DNA from: Flavobacteriales bacterium UBA5040
GTDB taxonomy: Bacteria > Bacteroidota > Bacteroidia > Flavobacteriales > Weeksellaceae
Length of the DNA stretch: 64,000 nt
Assembly (NCBI GenBank): GCA_002415135.1
Contig: DIBY01000006.1
Location: 16,462-80,461 of the forward strand
Reading direction: 5' to 3'
In this document: positions 26,700-36,000 of the stretch, in pieces
How the letters are laid out: every line of letters begins with the position of its first letter
Numbering within the stretch: position 1 is the stretch's first letter
Position numbers and translations under genes: made by a program
Notes under the pieces: generated by a model
What the model was told of the DNA's origin: nothing
Databases searched by the model: none
Seen by the model: only the letters and a program-made list of their open reading frames with translations

Positions 26700-27170
26700 T
26701 TATTGATTTCTCCAGTTCGTAGGATAATTTAAAGCGCCATCATAGCTTTTCCAGGTACCAAAAAATTCGATGAATTGCTTTTCAATTTTCTCTGTTTTTT
26801 TATTCCACATGAAGGTGTAAATAAATTTTCCTTTTAAGATTCCCGAATGTTTTCCCGTTCCCTCTTCGGCCAATTCATATTCACCGAAAACGGTATTTCT
26901 TTTTTTGCCTGGTTTGTATTTGGTGATCTTTAATTTTCCTTCGAATTTGGTATTGGTTTTTTCTACTAAAGAAAAGCCAGAAACGAAATATTCCTGATCA
27001 TCCTTTTTATCTTGTTCAGAAATCGTAATTCTTACCTTCATCGGCATTTTTTCGGTGCTAATGGTTCCTAGATAAGGTTGGGAATTATTCATCCAAACAT
27101 TAGAAATATTGGGCATTTGCCCAAAAGCAAAAGCGCTGACCAGCAAGAATAAGAGCGTTAAGTTTTTCAT
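26700..27170 (-). CDS. Secreted protein of unknown function, paralog B
   Basis: A 156-residue protein with a signal peptide ending at FAFGQ. The mature part is beta-rich (KVRITISEQ, EYFVSGFSL, KFEGKLKITKY, VFGEYEL, SGILKGKFIYTF). The layout resembles that of the gene immediately upstream (27184-27708), suggesting a tandem duplication followed by divergence. Fifteen bases separate it from the VOC gene. Function unknown. Confidence 0.7.
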   Translation of the reverse strand: MKNLTLLFLLVSAFAFGQMPNISNVWMNNSQPYLGTISTEKMPMKVRITISEQDKKDDQEYFVSGFSLVEKTNTKFEGKLKITKYKPGKKRNTVFGEYELAEEGTGKHSGILKGKFIYTFMWNKKTEKIEKQFIEFFGTWKSYDGALNYPTNWRNQ

Positions 27171-27183
27171 CGTAAGGTGTTTT

Positions 27184-27708
27184 TTATCTAAAAATTACTT
27201 TGTCAATATCGTTGTGGAAAAAGTTCCCGAACCAAAGCTGGTCGATTTCTCCATCCTCTTTTTCTAAGACTCCTTTGAAAGTTATATTTCCAGCCATGCT
27301 CGATTTCACTAATGTTTCATCGGTTTGTATGCGAATCTTACCTGTAAAAGTGCCAGGATCTTCATCCGTTTTTTCTTTAAAATTGAAATCTCCAAATAGT
27401 AAAATACCATCGACCGAATCTCTCACTTTGAATTTTTCTTTAAAAATAATCTCGCCTTCCAGCTTTTTTAATTTTCCATCAAATTCCGCTACGCCAACCA
27501 CTAAATATCTTTCAGGTTTTTGCAAGTCTTTCGTTACAGACTCCAATTTTATTTTATACACTTCCTCTTTATTAACCTGACCTTCATAAAAAGTATCTTT
27601 ATTGAGCAGTTGGTCAGAAAGATCAAGATTCTTGTACGGAAAAGAATTCTGAACTTGAGCGGACAGAAAAGTTGATATTCCTAAAAATAAAATGAAGAGA
27701 TATTTCAT
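27184..27708 (-). CDS. Secreted protein of unknown function, paralog A
   Basis: A 174-residue secreted protein with a signal peptide ending at STFLSAQ. It has alternating strands (YKIKLESVT, RYLVVGVAEF, KLEGEIIFKEKF, GILLFGDFNF, TFTGKIRIQTD, ITFKGVLEKEDG). The open frame continues 4 codons upstream, overlapping the DUF1569 gene, but the ATG at 27706-27708 opens the signal peptide and nearly abuts the DUF1569 stop. Function unknown. Confidence 0.7.
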   Translation of the reverse strand: MKYLFILFLGISTFLSAQVQNSFPYKNLDLSDQLLNKDTFYEGQVNKEEVYKIKLESVTKDLQKPERYLVVGVAEFDGKLKKLEGEIIFKEKFKVRDSVDGILLFGDFNFKEKTDEDPGTFTGKIRIQTDETLVKSSMAGNITFKGVLEKEDGEIDQLWFGNFFHNDIDKVIFR

Positions 27709-27709
27709 A

Positions 27710-28165
27710 CTAAACTCCAAATTGTTCCAAATGATGATTCAAATGTTTCGCAAACATGTTATTCCATTCCTGGGCTTTCAGTTTTCCGAAAGAGAAAGAT
27801 TCTTTTCCGTCAAAGGCTTCTCTTCCTAATTGTTGGGTTTTCTGAATAAAGCCAATTAATCGTTTTTTTTCTAAATCGAAATCCTGATCTTCAATAATTT
27901 TAAATTGAGGCGCGGTGGGCGAATTTTTGGAATAGGATTTCTCTCCGACCACTTTTGATTTTACGAAATTTTTTAAAATAAACTTTGCAATTCCACTTGG
28001 GGATTTATGTTTTTGCGGTTCGTAAACCATTTCATAAGTCACGTTGCAGTGAGCCAACATTTGGTCCACGCTCATTGCTCCCCACTTCCCTTTTGTTTCG
28101 GGTGAAAGCTTATTAATTCTGTCGATGTAGGTCTGCGCTTCTTTGGCGTTGAAGATATCTTGCAT
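27710..28165 (-). CDS. DUF1569 protein (DinB-like four-helix fold)
   Basis: A 151-residue protein of the DUF1569 family, related to DinB/YfiT-like four-helix-bundle proteins. The signature GAMSVDQMLAHCNVTYEMV near residue 50 and the C-terminal WNNMFAKHLNHHLEQFGV supply candidate metal-binding histidines. DinB-like members are thiol transferases or stress proteins in other organisms; the role here is unknown. First gene of the four-gene minus-strand row. Confidence 0.8.
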   Translation of the reverse strand: MQDIFNAKEAQTYIDRINKLSPETKGKWGAMSVDQMLAHCNVTYEMVYEPQKHKSPSGIAKFILKNFVKSKVVGEKSYSKNSPTAPQFKIIEDQDFDLEKKRLIGFIQKTQQLGREAFDGKESFSFGKLKAQEWNNMFAKHLNHHLEQFGV

Positions 28166-28216
28166 AGTTTGTTTTTACTTAACAAAAATAGAAATTATTA
28201 CCGTACTATTTTCAAA

Positions 28217-28777
28217 TTAAATTTCACTTCTGATTCTGCTTAATGTTTCCTGCGAAATCCCAAGATAAGAAGCAATCATTCCTAAAGGAGCACGCAGAAT
28301 GATGTTCGGGTTTTCTTCTAAAAGTTGGGCGTACTTTTCTTTAGCCGTCATGTGTTGCAAAGAATTCACGCGTTTGGACATTTGGGTCATTAGATTCCCC
28401 AAAATAAACCGACTGAAATTGGCGGAGGTCAACGAAACGGAACACAATTCTTCCAATTTTCTATAATCACAAAAAATGATGGTGCTTTCTTCTAAAGTTT
28501 CGATATTGTAAATGGAAGGAACGTTGCTGAAAATCGTATCAATGCTGCCAAAAGATTTGCCTTCTGAATAAAAATTAGTGGTGATATCTTTTCCTTTCTC
28601 GAAGTAGTAAGTCCGTGCTAAACCTTGTTCCATGTAATACACATTTCGGTTATGCGTATTTTGATGACTTAATAATTCTCCTTTTGCGAAGTTTTTGGTT
28701 TGGGTTTCGGTTCGAAAAAAATCTTCGGTAATAGGATCCAGTTGGATGTATTTTGAAATTTGGTCTAGAAGTTTCAC
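28217..28777 (-). CDS. Crp/Fnr-family transcriptional regulator
   Basis: A 186-residue regulator with a cyclic-nucleotide-binding-type beta roll (about residues 25-120: KGELLSHQN, YYMEQGLARTYYFEKG, SEGKSFGS) and a C-terminal winged helix that ends right after the recognition helix (GMIASYLGISQETLSRIRSEI). The cAMP-contacting residues are not conserved, as usual in flavobacterial homologues. Fifty-one bases upstream of the DUF1569 gene; it may regulate that row. Confidence 0.85.
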   Translation of the reverse strand: MKLLDQISKYIQLDPITEDFFRTETQTKNFAKGELLSHQNTHNRNVYYMEQGLARTYYFEKGKDITTNFYSEGKSFGSIDTIFSNVPSIYNIETLEESTIIFCDYRKLEELCSVSLTSANFSRFILGNLMTQMSKRVNSLQHMTAKEKYAQLLEENPNIILRAPLGMIASYLGISQETLSRIRSEI

Positions 28778-29163
28778 GCGCTGTAGTTTTCACAAAAATA
28801 ATGAAAAGATATCTAATTGATGGTGTTTAATGATTGAATTGCTGCTAGAATAAAATACATTTAAACGCAAAGTGCGCAAAGTGAATTTTTCTATATGCAA
28901 AAAAAATCGCGGACGCAAAGGCGTTTCACTCAGCAAAGGGTACGAGTTTTTTTTCAGAGCGGGAATTGATATTAAGATTTTCAAATAATACATAACCTTG
29001 AAAGGAGCGAAATCTGCAGCCCGGCTTGAGTGGAGCTCTTTTTACGGAACGCAGTGGAGCAAAAAAGCGGGAACGGAAGACGGAATTGTCTGCCCAAAAA
29101 AAGAACGTCTCAACCGAAGTCCAGACGTTCCCAACAAACAAACAGTATGAAAACTGTTATTTT
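28778..29163. other. Intergenic region with repeats
   Basis: 386 bases without a gene. It contains ACGCAAAG-type short repeats (28864-28882, 28913-28921) and the dispersed element at 29015-29110. The promoter of the Crp/Fnr gene must lie in its first part; no clear TAnnTTTG was seen on the minus strand. Confidence 0.55.
29015..29110 (+). repeat. Dispersed structured intergenic element, type B copy 1
   Basis: Starts with TGCAGCCCGGCTTGAGT, identical over 17 bases to 58438-58454, followed by GGAGCTCT versus AAAGCTCT. It continues with GCGGGAACGGAAGAC and closes with TGTCTGCCC. GCAG/CTGC, CCCG/CGGG and AGAC/GTCT stems can form. No ORF. Confidence 0.6.
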
Positions 29164-30405
29164 TTAATCCTGAAAATCTTCATCCTCAATAATCAAATTC
29201 GGATTTTCTTCTGCAGGAATTTGCTCCTGATAATTTTCAGAGATCTTATATTTTTTGAATAGAAAATGGATTTTAATTTTCAAAGCGATCCAGCCGATAA
29301 TGAAATAAACCCAACCTAAAATAAGTAAGTGAACCAAATATTTTTTAGTCAAAAGTGCAGAGCCATTTTGGACAACCATGATCTTCAGCGCTTCTAAATA
29401 AGGCGTTAGCGGAATAATTGCCGTAAAATTTTTGATAAATTCTGGCATGGCGTACGTTGGCCAAGTAAATCCACTAATGATAAATGCAGGTGACGCAATG
29501 ACCATTAAATACTGAGTTGCTTTTAGCGCATCCGGAATTACGATACTGACCAAAACTCCGAGATTGGTCGCTGCGACCACAAAAACTGCGGTAATTAAAA
29601 AAAAGTTCCAAACATTATCCGGGACCGGAATTTTAAAATAGAGACTGCACAGATAGAAGAAAAGAATATTGAAATTTGCAAAAACCCAGATCGGCAGACA
29701 TTTTATCGCCATCACCACCACTGCATATTTTTCTTTTCCTGCAAAATCTTTGATGAACGATTCTCTTTTAAACTCCTCGGAAAATGAGACTGCCATCGCC
29801 AACAAAATCACCTGCTGTAGAACCACCGCCATCATTGCAGGCCACATAAAAACAAGGTAATTACTGGTCGTGTTGAAGAGCGTTATATAATTCGCTTTGA
29901 ACGGTTCGAACTGGGTTTTCGCCATTTCGAAATTCATTCCTTTTTTTTGCAGTGCTTTTATTTCCGCTCCAGCCGAAAAAGTTCCTAAGGTTTGCTGAAT
30001 GGCTTTCGTCGAAAAATTAGCGGTCAGAACATTTGAAGTGTTGACGTAAACATTCACCTCCGGATATTTTTTCTGAAGCATCATCGCTTCGAAACGTTCG
30101 GGAATGATGATCACAGCGGCTGCTTCCGTTTTTATAGTTTCATCTTTCAGGTTTGCTGGTTCGTTGATATAATTTAATATTTTCAAAGATTTACTGTCCT
30201 GCAGCATTTCCAAAAGTTGGTCTGATAAAGGGGTGTTGTCGTGATTCACCACGATCACGGGAATGTTTTCTACTTTCCCGGATTGATAGGTAAAGCCAAT
30301 CAATAATGCGTAGAAAATGGGCGCTAAAAAGAAAACCGAAATCAAGGTTTTGTTCGTTAAAAACAATCTGAATTCTCTCTTTAATAAATATTTGATCTGT
30401 TTCAT
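29164..30405 (-). CDS. ABC-2 type export permease
   Basis: A 413-residue permease of the YhhJ/YbhR type: one N-terminal membrane segment (LISVFFLAPIFYALLIG), an extracytoplasmic domain of about 150 residues, then five to six membrane segments, including PAFIISGFTWPTYAMPEFI and FTAIIPLTPYLEALKI typical of ABC-2 permeases. Together with the adaptor (HlyD-like) and TolC-like genes upstream on the strand it would form a trans-envelope exporter. No ATP-binding subunit is encoded next to it. Confidence 0.88.
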   Translation of the reverse strand: MKQIKYLLKREFRLFLTNKTLISVFFLAPIFYALLIGFTYQSGKVENIPVIVVNHDNTPLSDQLLEMLQDSKSLKILNYINEPANLKDETIKTEAAAVIIIPERFEAMMLQKKYPEVNVYVNTSNVLTANFSTKAIQQTLGTFSAGAEIKALQKKGMNFEMAKTQFEPFKANYITLFNTTSNYLVFMWPAMMAVVLQQVILLAMAVSFSEEFKRESFIKDFAGKEKYAVVVMAIKCLPIWVFANFNILFFYLCSLYFKIPVPDNVWNFFLITAVFVVAATNLGVLVSIVIPDALKATQYLMVIASPAFIISGFTWPTYAMPEFIKNFTAIIPLTPYLEALKIMVVQNGSALLTKKYLVHLLILGWVYFIIGWIALKIKIHFLFKKYKISENYQEQIPAEENPNLIIEDEDFQD

Positions 30406-30427
30406 TTTGTGACTTTTAATGATACAA

Positions 30428-31387
30428 TTACTTTAAAGTCACATTAGAATTCACCAGAATATCTTTCGCGGCGCTCTGATTTTCTGGGATTACTTTGATT
30501 TCGTAGATCGCTTCCTCCGGTTCGTAGTCAGGAAAAGCCGTGGTGATATCTGCATATTTTGCCAATTGTTTAATGGCAACAATTTTTCCCGTAAATTCTT
30601 TTTTGCTATAGTTCACCAACAATTTTACGGTCATTCCTTTTTGATATTTTGCAATCTTACTTTCGGGAATGGTAAATCGGAAATAAGAAGTTTCCGGTAT
30701 ATAACCTGTAAAAAGCGGATAACCTGCCGTTGCCAATTCTCCTTTATTCAAAGCGATGGTTTCGATTTCCATGTCATTGGTGGCAATGATGTATTTTTCA
30801 GAATTCGCAATATTGGCTTCCTGCAAAGCTCCCATCGCTTGATTTGCTTGCCCTTGAGCCATTTCAATTTTTTCGTAACGCGTTCCCGACTGTACATCAT
30901 GAAGTTCAGCATTCACCGCATCCAGTTGTGCTCTTGCACCTTGAAATTTTGCAAAATATTCATCGTAATTTTGGGGCGAAAGCAAACTGTCATCATACAT
31001 ATTTTTTGCTCTGTTAAAGGATTTCTGCGCGTATTGAAATTGCTCTTGCAAACCTTTTTGTTTGGCTTTTAACTGACGAAGTTGATCATTGGTTGCACCA
31101 TTTTTCGCCATTTGAACTTGCGCTCTGGCTGCAGAAGTTGCACCTTTTGCCTGAGCGATTTTCGCGGAAACTTCGGGTACATCTAAAATTGCAAGGGTAT
31201 CGCCCACTTTCACAGTTTGTCCTTCTTCTACTTTAATAGTGAGAATTCTACCGGTCAATTTTGGAGCGAAGGAAACAATTTCCTTTTTCGTTTTGCCCAC
31301 AATTTCTCTTTCAGGTTTTGATTCTTTACAGCCCGAAAGTGCGAAAACACTTAAAAAAGCTAAAGAAGTTAATACAGTATTTTTCAT
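30428..31387 (-). CDS. HlyD-family periplasmic adaptor lipoprotein
   Basis: A 319-residue membrane-fusion protein with a lipobox cysteine (ALSGC, Cys20). It has the split biotinyl-lipoyl motif (KVEEGQTVKVGDTLAILD near 60 and the second half after NELATAGYPLF), a long coiled-coil hairpin (about 75-185, KGLQEQFQYAQKSFNRAKNMYDDSLLS) and beta-barrel segments (FRFTIPESKIAKYQKG). It bridges the inner-membrane permease and the outer-membrane TolC-like channel. Twenty-two bases before the permease gene; its leader shares a CAAACAAACAA block with that of the TolC-like gene. Confidence 0.9.
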   Translation of the reverse strand: MKNTVLTSLAFLSVFALSGCKESKPEREIVGKTKKEIVSFAPKLTGRILTIKVEEGQTVKVGDTLAILDVPEVSAKIAQAKGATSAARAQVQMAKNGATNDQLRQLKAKQKGLQEQFQYAQKSFNRAKNMYDDSLLSPQNYDEYFAKFQGARAQLDAVNAELHDVQSGTRYEKIEMAQGQANQAMGALQEANIANSEKYIIATNDMEIETIALNKGELATAGYPLFTGYIPETSYFRFTIPESKIAKYQKGMTVKLLVNYSKKEFTGKIVAIKQLAKYADITTAFPDYEPEEAIYEIKVIPENQSAAKDILVNSNVTLK

Positions 31388-31497
31388 GTCTATTGTTTGT
31401 TTGTTCGTTTGTTGTAATGTTGAAGGAAATTCGATTTCTTTTTTATCAAATCTCTTAAGGTCTATTATCTATTATCTTTTAGTCTATTATCTCTTTA

Positions 31498-32904
31498 CTA
31501 AAGTCTCTCGATCTGCAAATTCTGCGTAGATTTCATCAGTTCAATGGCGCTTCTTCTTTGATTAAAAATAGCGTTCTGATATTCGAGTTCTGCATTTTGT
31601 AAATCATTTTCTGCCTCGATTAACGCCGCGGACGTTTTCGTTCCATATCTAAATTCTTTTTCAACCTGTTCCAAACCTTGACTTGCAATTTCACGGGATT
31701 TTTCTTTCAACTTAATTTGAGACGTTGCAATCGTATAATTGGTTTGATTGTTGCCTAAATTAAGATTCAGTTTTTTAGAAGCATCGCGTTTTTTATTTTC
31801 TAAAATCTCTTTTTCAATTTTGGCTTTTTCCACTAAATGCTTTCCTTCATTACCATCAAAAACATCCCATTTGAAACCGACTCCGGCTTGAACCAAAGGC
31901 AACACATTTAAATTCGATGGATTAAAATCCAGTTTTTTTCCAGAGTTTGGCAACAACTCTTTTGACGTTGAAATGTTCCCATTCAGCAACCCTATATAAC
32001 TTACCGATGTTTGCGCCTGAACTTTTGGAACCCACCATCTTTCCTCGGCTTTAATTTTATAATCAGTGGCTTTGATGCCATGATCAAGCGCTTGAATCTC
32101 TACTCTATTCTCAATATTCTGATCGAGCACTTCGTAAGAAATCGTTTGCAATTGGGGTTGAATCTGAGCGATCCTGTCTCTTTCAATTCCGGTTAAAATT
32201 TCAATCTGGGTAATCAGCAATTCTTTTTTTCCTTCGTATTCTACGAGTTTCGAATCTAAAGTCGCTTGAGCCAATTCAATTTTTTTGTGATCATAAGGAG
32301 TAATCAATCCGTAACCTAAAGCTTTATCAGCTGTTTTTTTGTTGATATCTAAACGTTTTTTTGCCTCATCTAAAACCTTCTTTGATTCCTGAACCAAAGC
32401 CATTTGATCATAGGCTTTAGAAATTTCAGTAATGATTTCATCCCGACTTTTCTGCATCAATAAGTTTTCAGCAATATTTTTTTCTTTGTTGGCTTCTTTC
32501 AGATATTTTACTTTTCCACCAGAATATAGAAGAACACTCGCTTCGGCTTTTGCCATGGTCGAAATTCCGGAAATATTCAGATTATTTGAAAGTTGACCTT
32601 CTGGAATTACAGCACCAGGAAAAATCGGTGGAAGTGCGGGAAGATTAATTTCAGGTGAATTAAGACGTGCAGAAGTATAAAGGTAACCAGCTTTCCCCGT
32701 CACTTCAACTTTCGGAAGAAAAATATCTTTCAGTTTTTGATCGTCGAGTTGGGTGTATTTATTTTCAAGGGTTTGTTGCGTTAATGTTCCATCGTTGATC
32801 AATGCGTGATCGATCAATTCCTGTAAAGTCGGTGCTGATTGCGCAAATGCCAACGCCGGAAAAAAGAGCAGCAGTTTGCCCAAATTATTTTTAAAGGTTT
32901 TCAT
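31498..32904 (-). CDS. TolC-family outer-membrane efflux protein
   Basis: A 468-residue OEP/TolC protein with a signal peptide ending ALAFAQ. Two helical-barrel repeats are visible, with long coiled helices (QKSRDEIITEISKAYDQMALVQESKKVLDEA; YGTKTSAALIEAENDLQNAELEYQNAIF), the latter a typical family signature. The frame is open 23 codons upstream to 32973, but that stretch holds a TTTGACA/TGTCAAA palindrome, so the ATG at 32902-32904 is used. First gene of the tolC-hlyD-permease operon. Confidence 0.9.
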   Translation of the reverse strand: MKTFKNNLGKLLLFFPALAFAQSAPTLQELIDHALINDGTLTQQTLENKYTQLDDQKLKDIFLPKVEVTGKAGYLYTSARLNSPEINLPALPPIFPGAVIPEGQLSNNLNISGISTMAKAEASVLLYSGGKVKYLKEANKEKNIAENLLMQKSRDEIITEISKAYDQMALVQESKKVLDEAKKRLDINKKTADKALGYGLITPYDHKKIELAQATLDSKLVEYEGKKELLITQIEILTGIERDRIAQIQPQLQTISYEVLDQNIENRVEIQALDHGIKATDYKIKAEERWWVPKVQAQTSVSYIGLLNGNISTSKELLPNSGKKLDFNPSNLNVLPLVQAGVGFKWDVFDGNEGKHLVEKAKIEKEILENKKRDASKKLNLNLGNNQTNYTIATSQIKLKEKSREIASQGLEQVEKEFRYGTKTSAALIEAENDLQNAELEYQNAIFNQRRSAIELMKSTQNLQIERL

Positions 32905-32958
32905 TTTGTCTGTTGTTTGTTTGATGGTACAAAGTTGCGAAGAATGACAATCAATTCC

Positions 32959-32974
32959 TTTGACATTTGTCAAA
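32959..32974. promoter_or_regulatory. TetR-type operator-like palindrome upstream of the efflux operon
   Basis: TTTGACATTTGTCAAA is a 7-bp perfect inverted repeat with a 2-base centre, 55 bases before the TolC-like start codon. Such TTGACAnnTGTCAA palindromes are common TetR-family operators, and efflux operons of this type are often TetR-controlled. No regulator gene is adjacent. Confidence 0.5.
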
Positions 32975-33002
32975 AACGTATTTGTGTAAGAGATTTTAAC
33001 CT

Positions 33003-33034
33003 ATAAAAATATCCGCTTCAATATTGAAACGGAT
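33003..33034 (-). terminator. Terminator after alpha-2-macroglobulin gene
   Basis: ATCCG.TTCAAT at 33011-33022 pairs with ATTGAA.CGGAT at 33023-33034; on the minus strand it is followed by ATTTTTAT. It lies about 65 bases after the stop of the large minus-strand gene. Confidence 0.65.
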
Positions 33035-33065
33035 TTGGTTAATGTGGTGAATATTTAATTTTGAC

Positions 33066-33094
33066 GAAGTGGACAAGTCTCGACTTGTCCCTAC
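33066..33094. repeat. REP-like palindrome, copy 2
   Basis: GGACAAGTC (33071-33079) and GACTTGTCC (33082-33090) followed by CTAC, matching the element at 1294-1317 except for one central base. It sits directly after the stop codon of the alpha-2-macroglobulin-like gene. Confidence 0.7.
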
Positions 33095-33099
33095 AGAAA

Positions 33100-36000
33100 T
33101 TATTCCGTAATCGTTACCTTCGTTCCTTTGGTATGTGCATTCATTTGTGGTGCGTAATAATTTTGTAACGTCGTAATTCCATTGCTGAATGTTCCGGAGG
33201 CGTTGCAAATATAATCGTACTCAAAGACATATTTCCCTTTTCTCATATTTTCAATATAGAAATTCGTAGAGGCATCTTTCGTAGATTGATAATAACCTAA
33301 ACCATTTTTCCATTCATACCCAGAAATCACATTTAAAGGTTCAAAACCTGCAGCTCGCATATCCTTCAAATGAATGAACTCCATATTTCTATCCGTGTTC
33401 AAAATCATTCTTACGGTGACTTTATCGCCTACTTTCAGCGGAGAATTTTCTGTAATTTTAACCAATTCTTCCCCATTGACGGTTTTCACTTTTTTATACA
33501 ATTCTTTGGTGATTGAAATATAAGATTCGGACGATTTAATTTTATCCAGATCTTCATAATATTGCCAGAATAAACCACCCTGAACAATTCCAGGACCTGG
33601 TTTTGTAACGGTAACCGTTCCTAAGTTTTTGTTGATATTTTCTCCTTTTAAAGTAGATTTCACATACCCTGTAGCTTTCGTATCTGGATTAACCAATTCT
33701 TTTCCGCCCCAAATTATAGTCGCTTTATCGGATTCGGCAGTAGTCCAGGATTTTCCAGAATTTAAAATCGTGAAAATTACTTCTGCTGTTCCCCGCGAAC
33801 TTCCCCAAGAATTAACTTCTTTCTGTGTGATCAACCAGATCTTCATTTCTTCGATCAAGGTTTCATCAGTTGGTGTCAATTTATTAAATGCTTCCAAAGC
33901 TCCGGCATGATTCACGGTTTTAGAAGAATACCAACCCCAGTCGTTTAAGTTTTGTTTCCAGTAAACACCTTGAGTTTCCGAATCCGTCGAAGTTTCTTTT
34001 AAATAAGTCAATAATTTTTTAGATAAAACTGGCAGTTTATAATCATTGAACAGTAAAGCAGCACGATGCAAACCGAAGAACGTAAAATCTTTGATTTCGG
34101 CTTTTGGTGCTTTTTGAATAACTAAAGTTTTCAGTTGTGCTCCTTTTCCTTTTAATGGAAAGTCTTTTTTCCAATAATTTCGAGTGTCTAAATAGTCGAG
34201 AACATAATTATTCCAAACGTATTCTTTCTTCACGTCCCAATATTTATAAACTTCTGAATCTACATAATTAATGAGTTTTGCAACCATTTCTTTCTGTTCG
34301 GAAGATTGATAATCCGCCGTATTTCCTTTGAGCCATTCATTAACTTTCCCGAGATTTTTCAAGATGTAAAGCGAGTTGTAATAAGAACTCGGATAACCTT
34401 GATACCAGGAAAATCCACCATCTGGATTTTGCAATTTCTGCAATTCACTCCAATCTTCATTGATAGAATTTCGCATATTATTAGCATCGAATAATCTAGC
34501 GAGTTTTTCCATTTGTTCGGTTTCATTTTTCGATTCTAAAACCCACGGCGTTTCTTCCAGCAACAATTGTTTCAACTCCTGATTTTTTTCCAAATTAGAA
34601 GCCAATAAACCTTTGCTTTGATATTCTTCAAAAACGGTTTTTAATTTTGGATTGGCTTTGAAAATTTCGGAAGCCAAAACATCAGCAAACCATTTATTGA
34701 ATACTACATCAGCAGAATTGTTGGTATCATTTTTCAAACTTGGCAAAGCGAACATAATTTCCCAGATCGGATTGGTCGTCAATTCTAAAGTATTTGAAAA
34801 ATTGGTCGCTGTTGTCGAAGTGTTTTTTGCTAGATTTTCTAAAACAAAAGTTTTGGTTTGACCTTCTTTCACAAAGATTGGAACGGCATCTGTAACCAAC
34901 ATTCTATTTGGTAGGACAGCGATTGCTTTTTGTTCACCATCAGAAAAGTTTCCAGCTTTTGCTACGACTTTAATGATCATTGAAGAAACATCATTTGGAA
35001 CTTTCAATTTCCAGGTTACGACGGAATTTCCATTTTCGGTTAATTCGAACGATTTCTGAATTTCGTTTAAATTGAATTTACTGGAAATATCTTCATTCGT
35101 AAAAGCATCTAAAATTTGCAATTGCACTACTCCACTTAATTTTTTATCGACTAAACGAGACAATTTTGATTGCAGATTCAGTTCATCACCTTCACGTAAA
35201 AAGCGTGGATAATTTGGCGTTACAGAAAACTCTTTCTGAGTTACAACTGATTTTTCTAAAGTTGCTGACCGCGCATCTTTAGTGTGCGCCAAGAACATCA
35301 GTTTCCATTGCGTCAAGGCTTCGGGCGACGTAAATTCAAAGGTGACATTTCCGTCTTTGTCGGTCTTTAAATTCGGATAGAAAAAGGCGGTTTCATTTAG
35401 ATTTTGACGAACTGCAATTTTGTCTAAATTTACTTTAACTTCTTGGATTTCCTGAGTTTTCATGGTATCTCTGGAAATATTTAATCCCGCAACCTTCCCA
35501 CTTAATTGAGATTCAAGAGTTGGTGCGGCAGCATCGGTCATCACTTCCATTTTTGCTGAAGAGGAAACACCTCTTGCAACTACTGAAAATTCATCATAAA
35601 CCCCACCACCAAACCAATTAAAATCTGGAACATTTACATTCTTCGTTTTTAAATAAGGAACTCGCTTGTTGTAATTTTCTTGAGATAAACCTTCATTAAC
35701 TCCATAAGAATTCATGAGGAAATATTTCTGATAGATCTGTTGCCAAGAGAAACTATTACCTGCAAATTGGTCCAAAGATTTATCATACATATTTGCCAAA
35801 ACTTCCGCGTTGATCTTCTCTTTATCTTCGCCCAGAACTTTTACCGTCCATTTTTCTTTTTGTCCAGGCTCTAATTTATCGCGGAACGTAACCGTTTCAA
35901 TACGTAAAGGTTTCTTATCGGAAGCAATACTTAAATTGATATTTTCCGTTCTCACATCGTTAAAAGCAACCAACTGAAATTGAAGATTGATTTGATCAAT

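Noticed and set aside
31460..31497. TCTATTATC-type tandem repeat between hlyD-like and tolC-like genes
   Set aside because: Only three imperfect copies in AT-rich sequence; too short to interpret as a phase-variable tract.
33208..33996. Minus-strand 70-residue frame within 32996-33208
   Set aside because: It crosses the terminator and REP palindrome and overlaps the 3' end of the A2M gene in another frame; no support.
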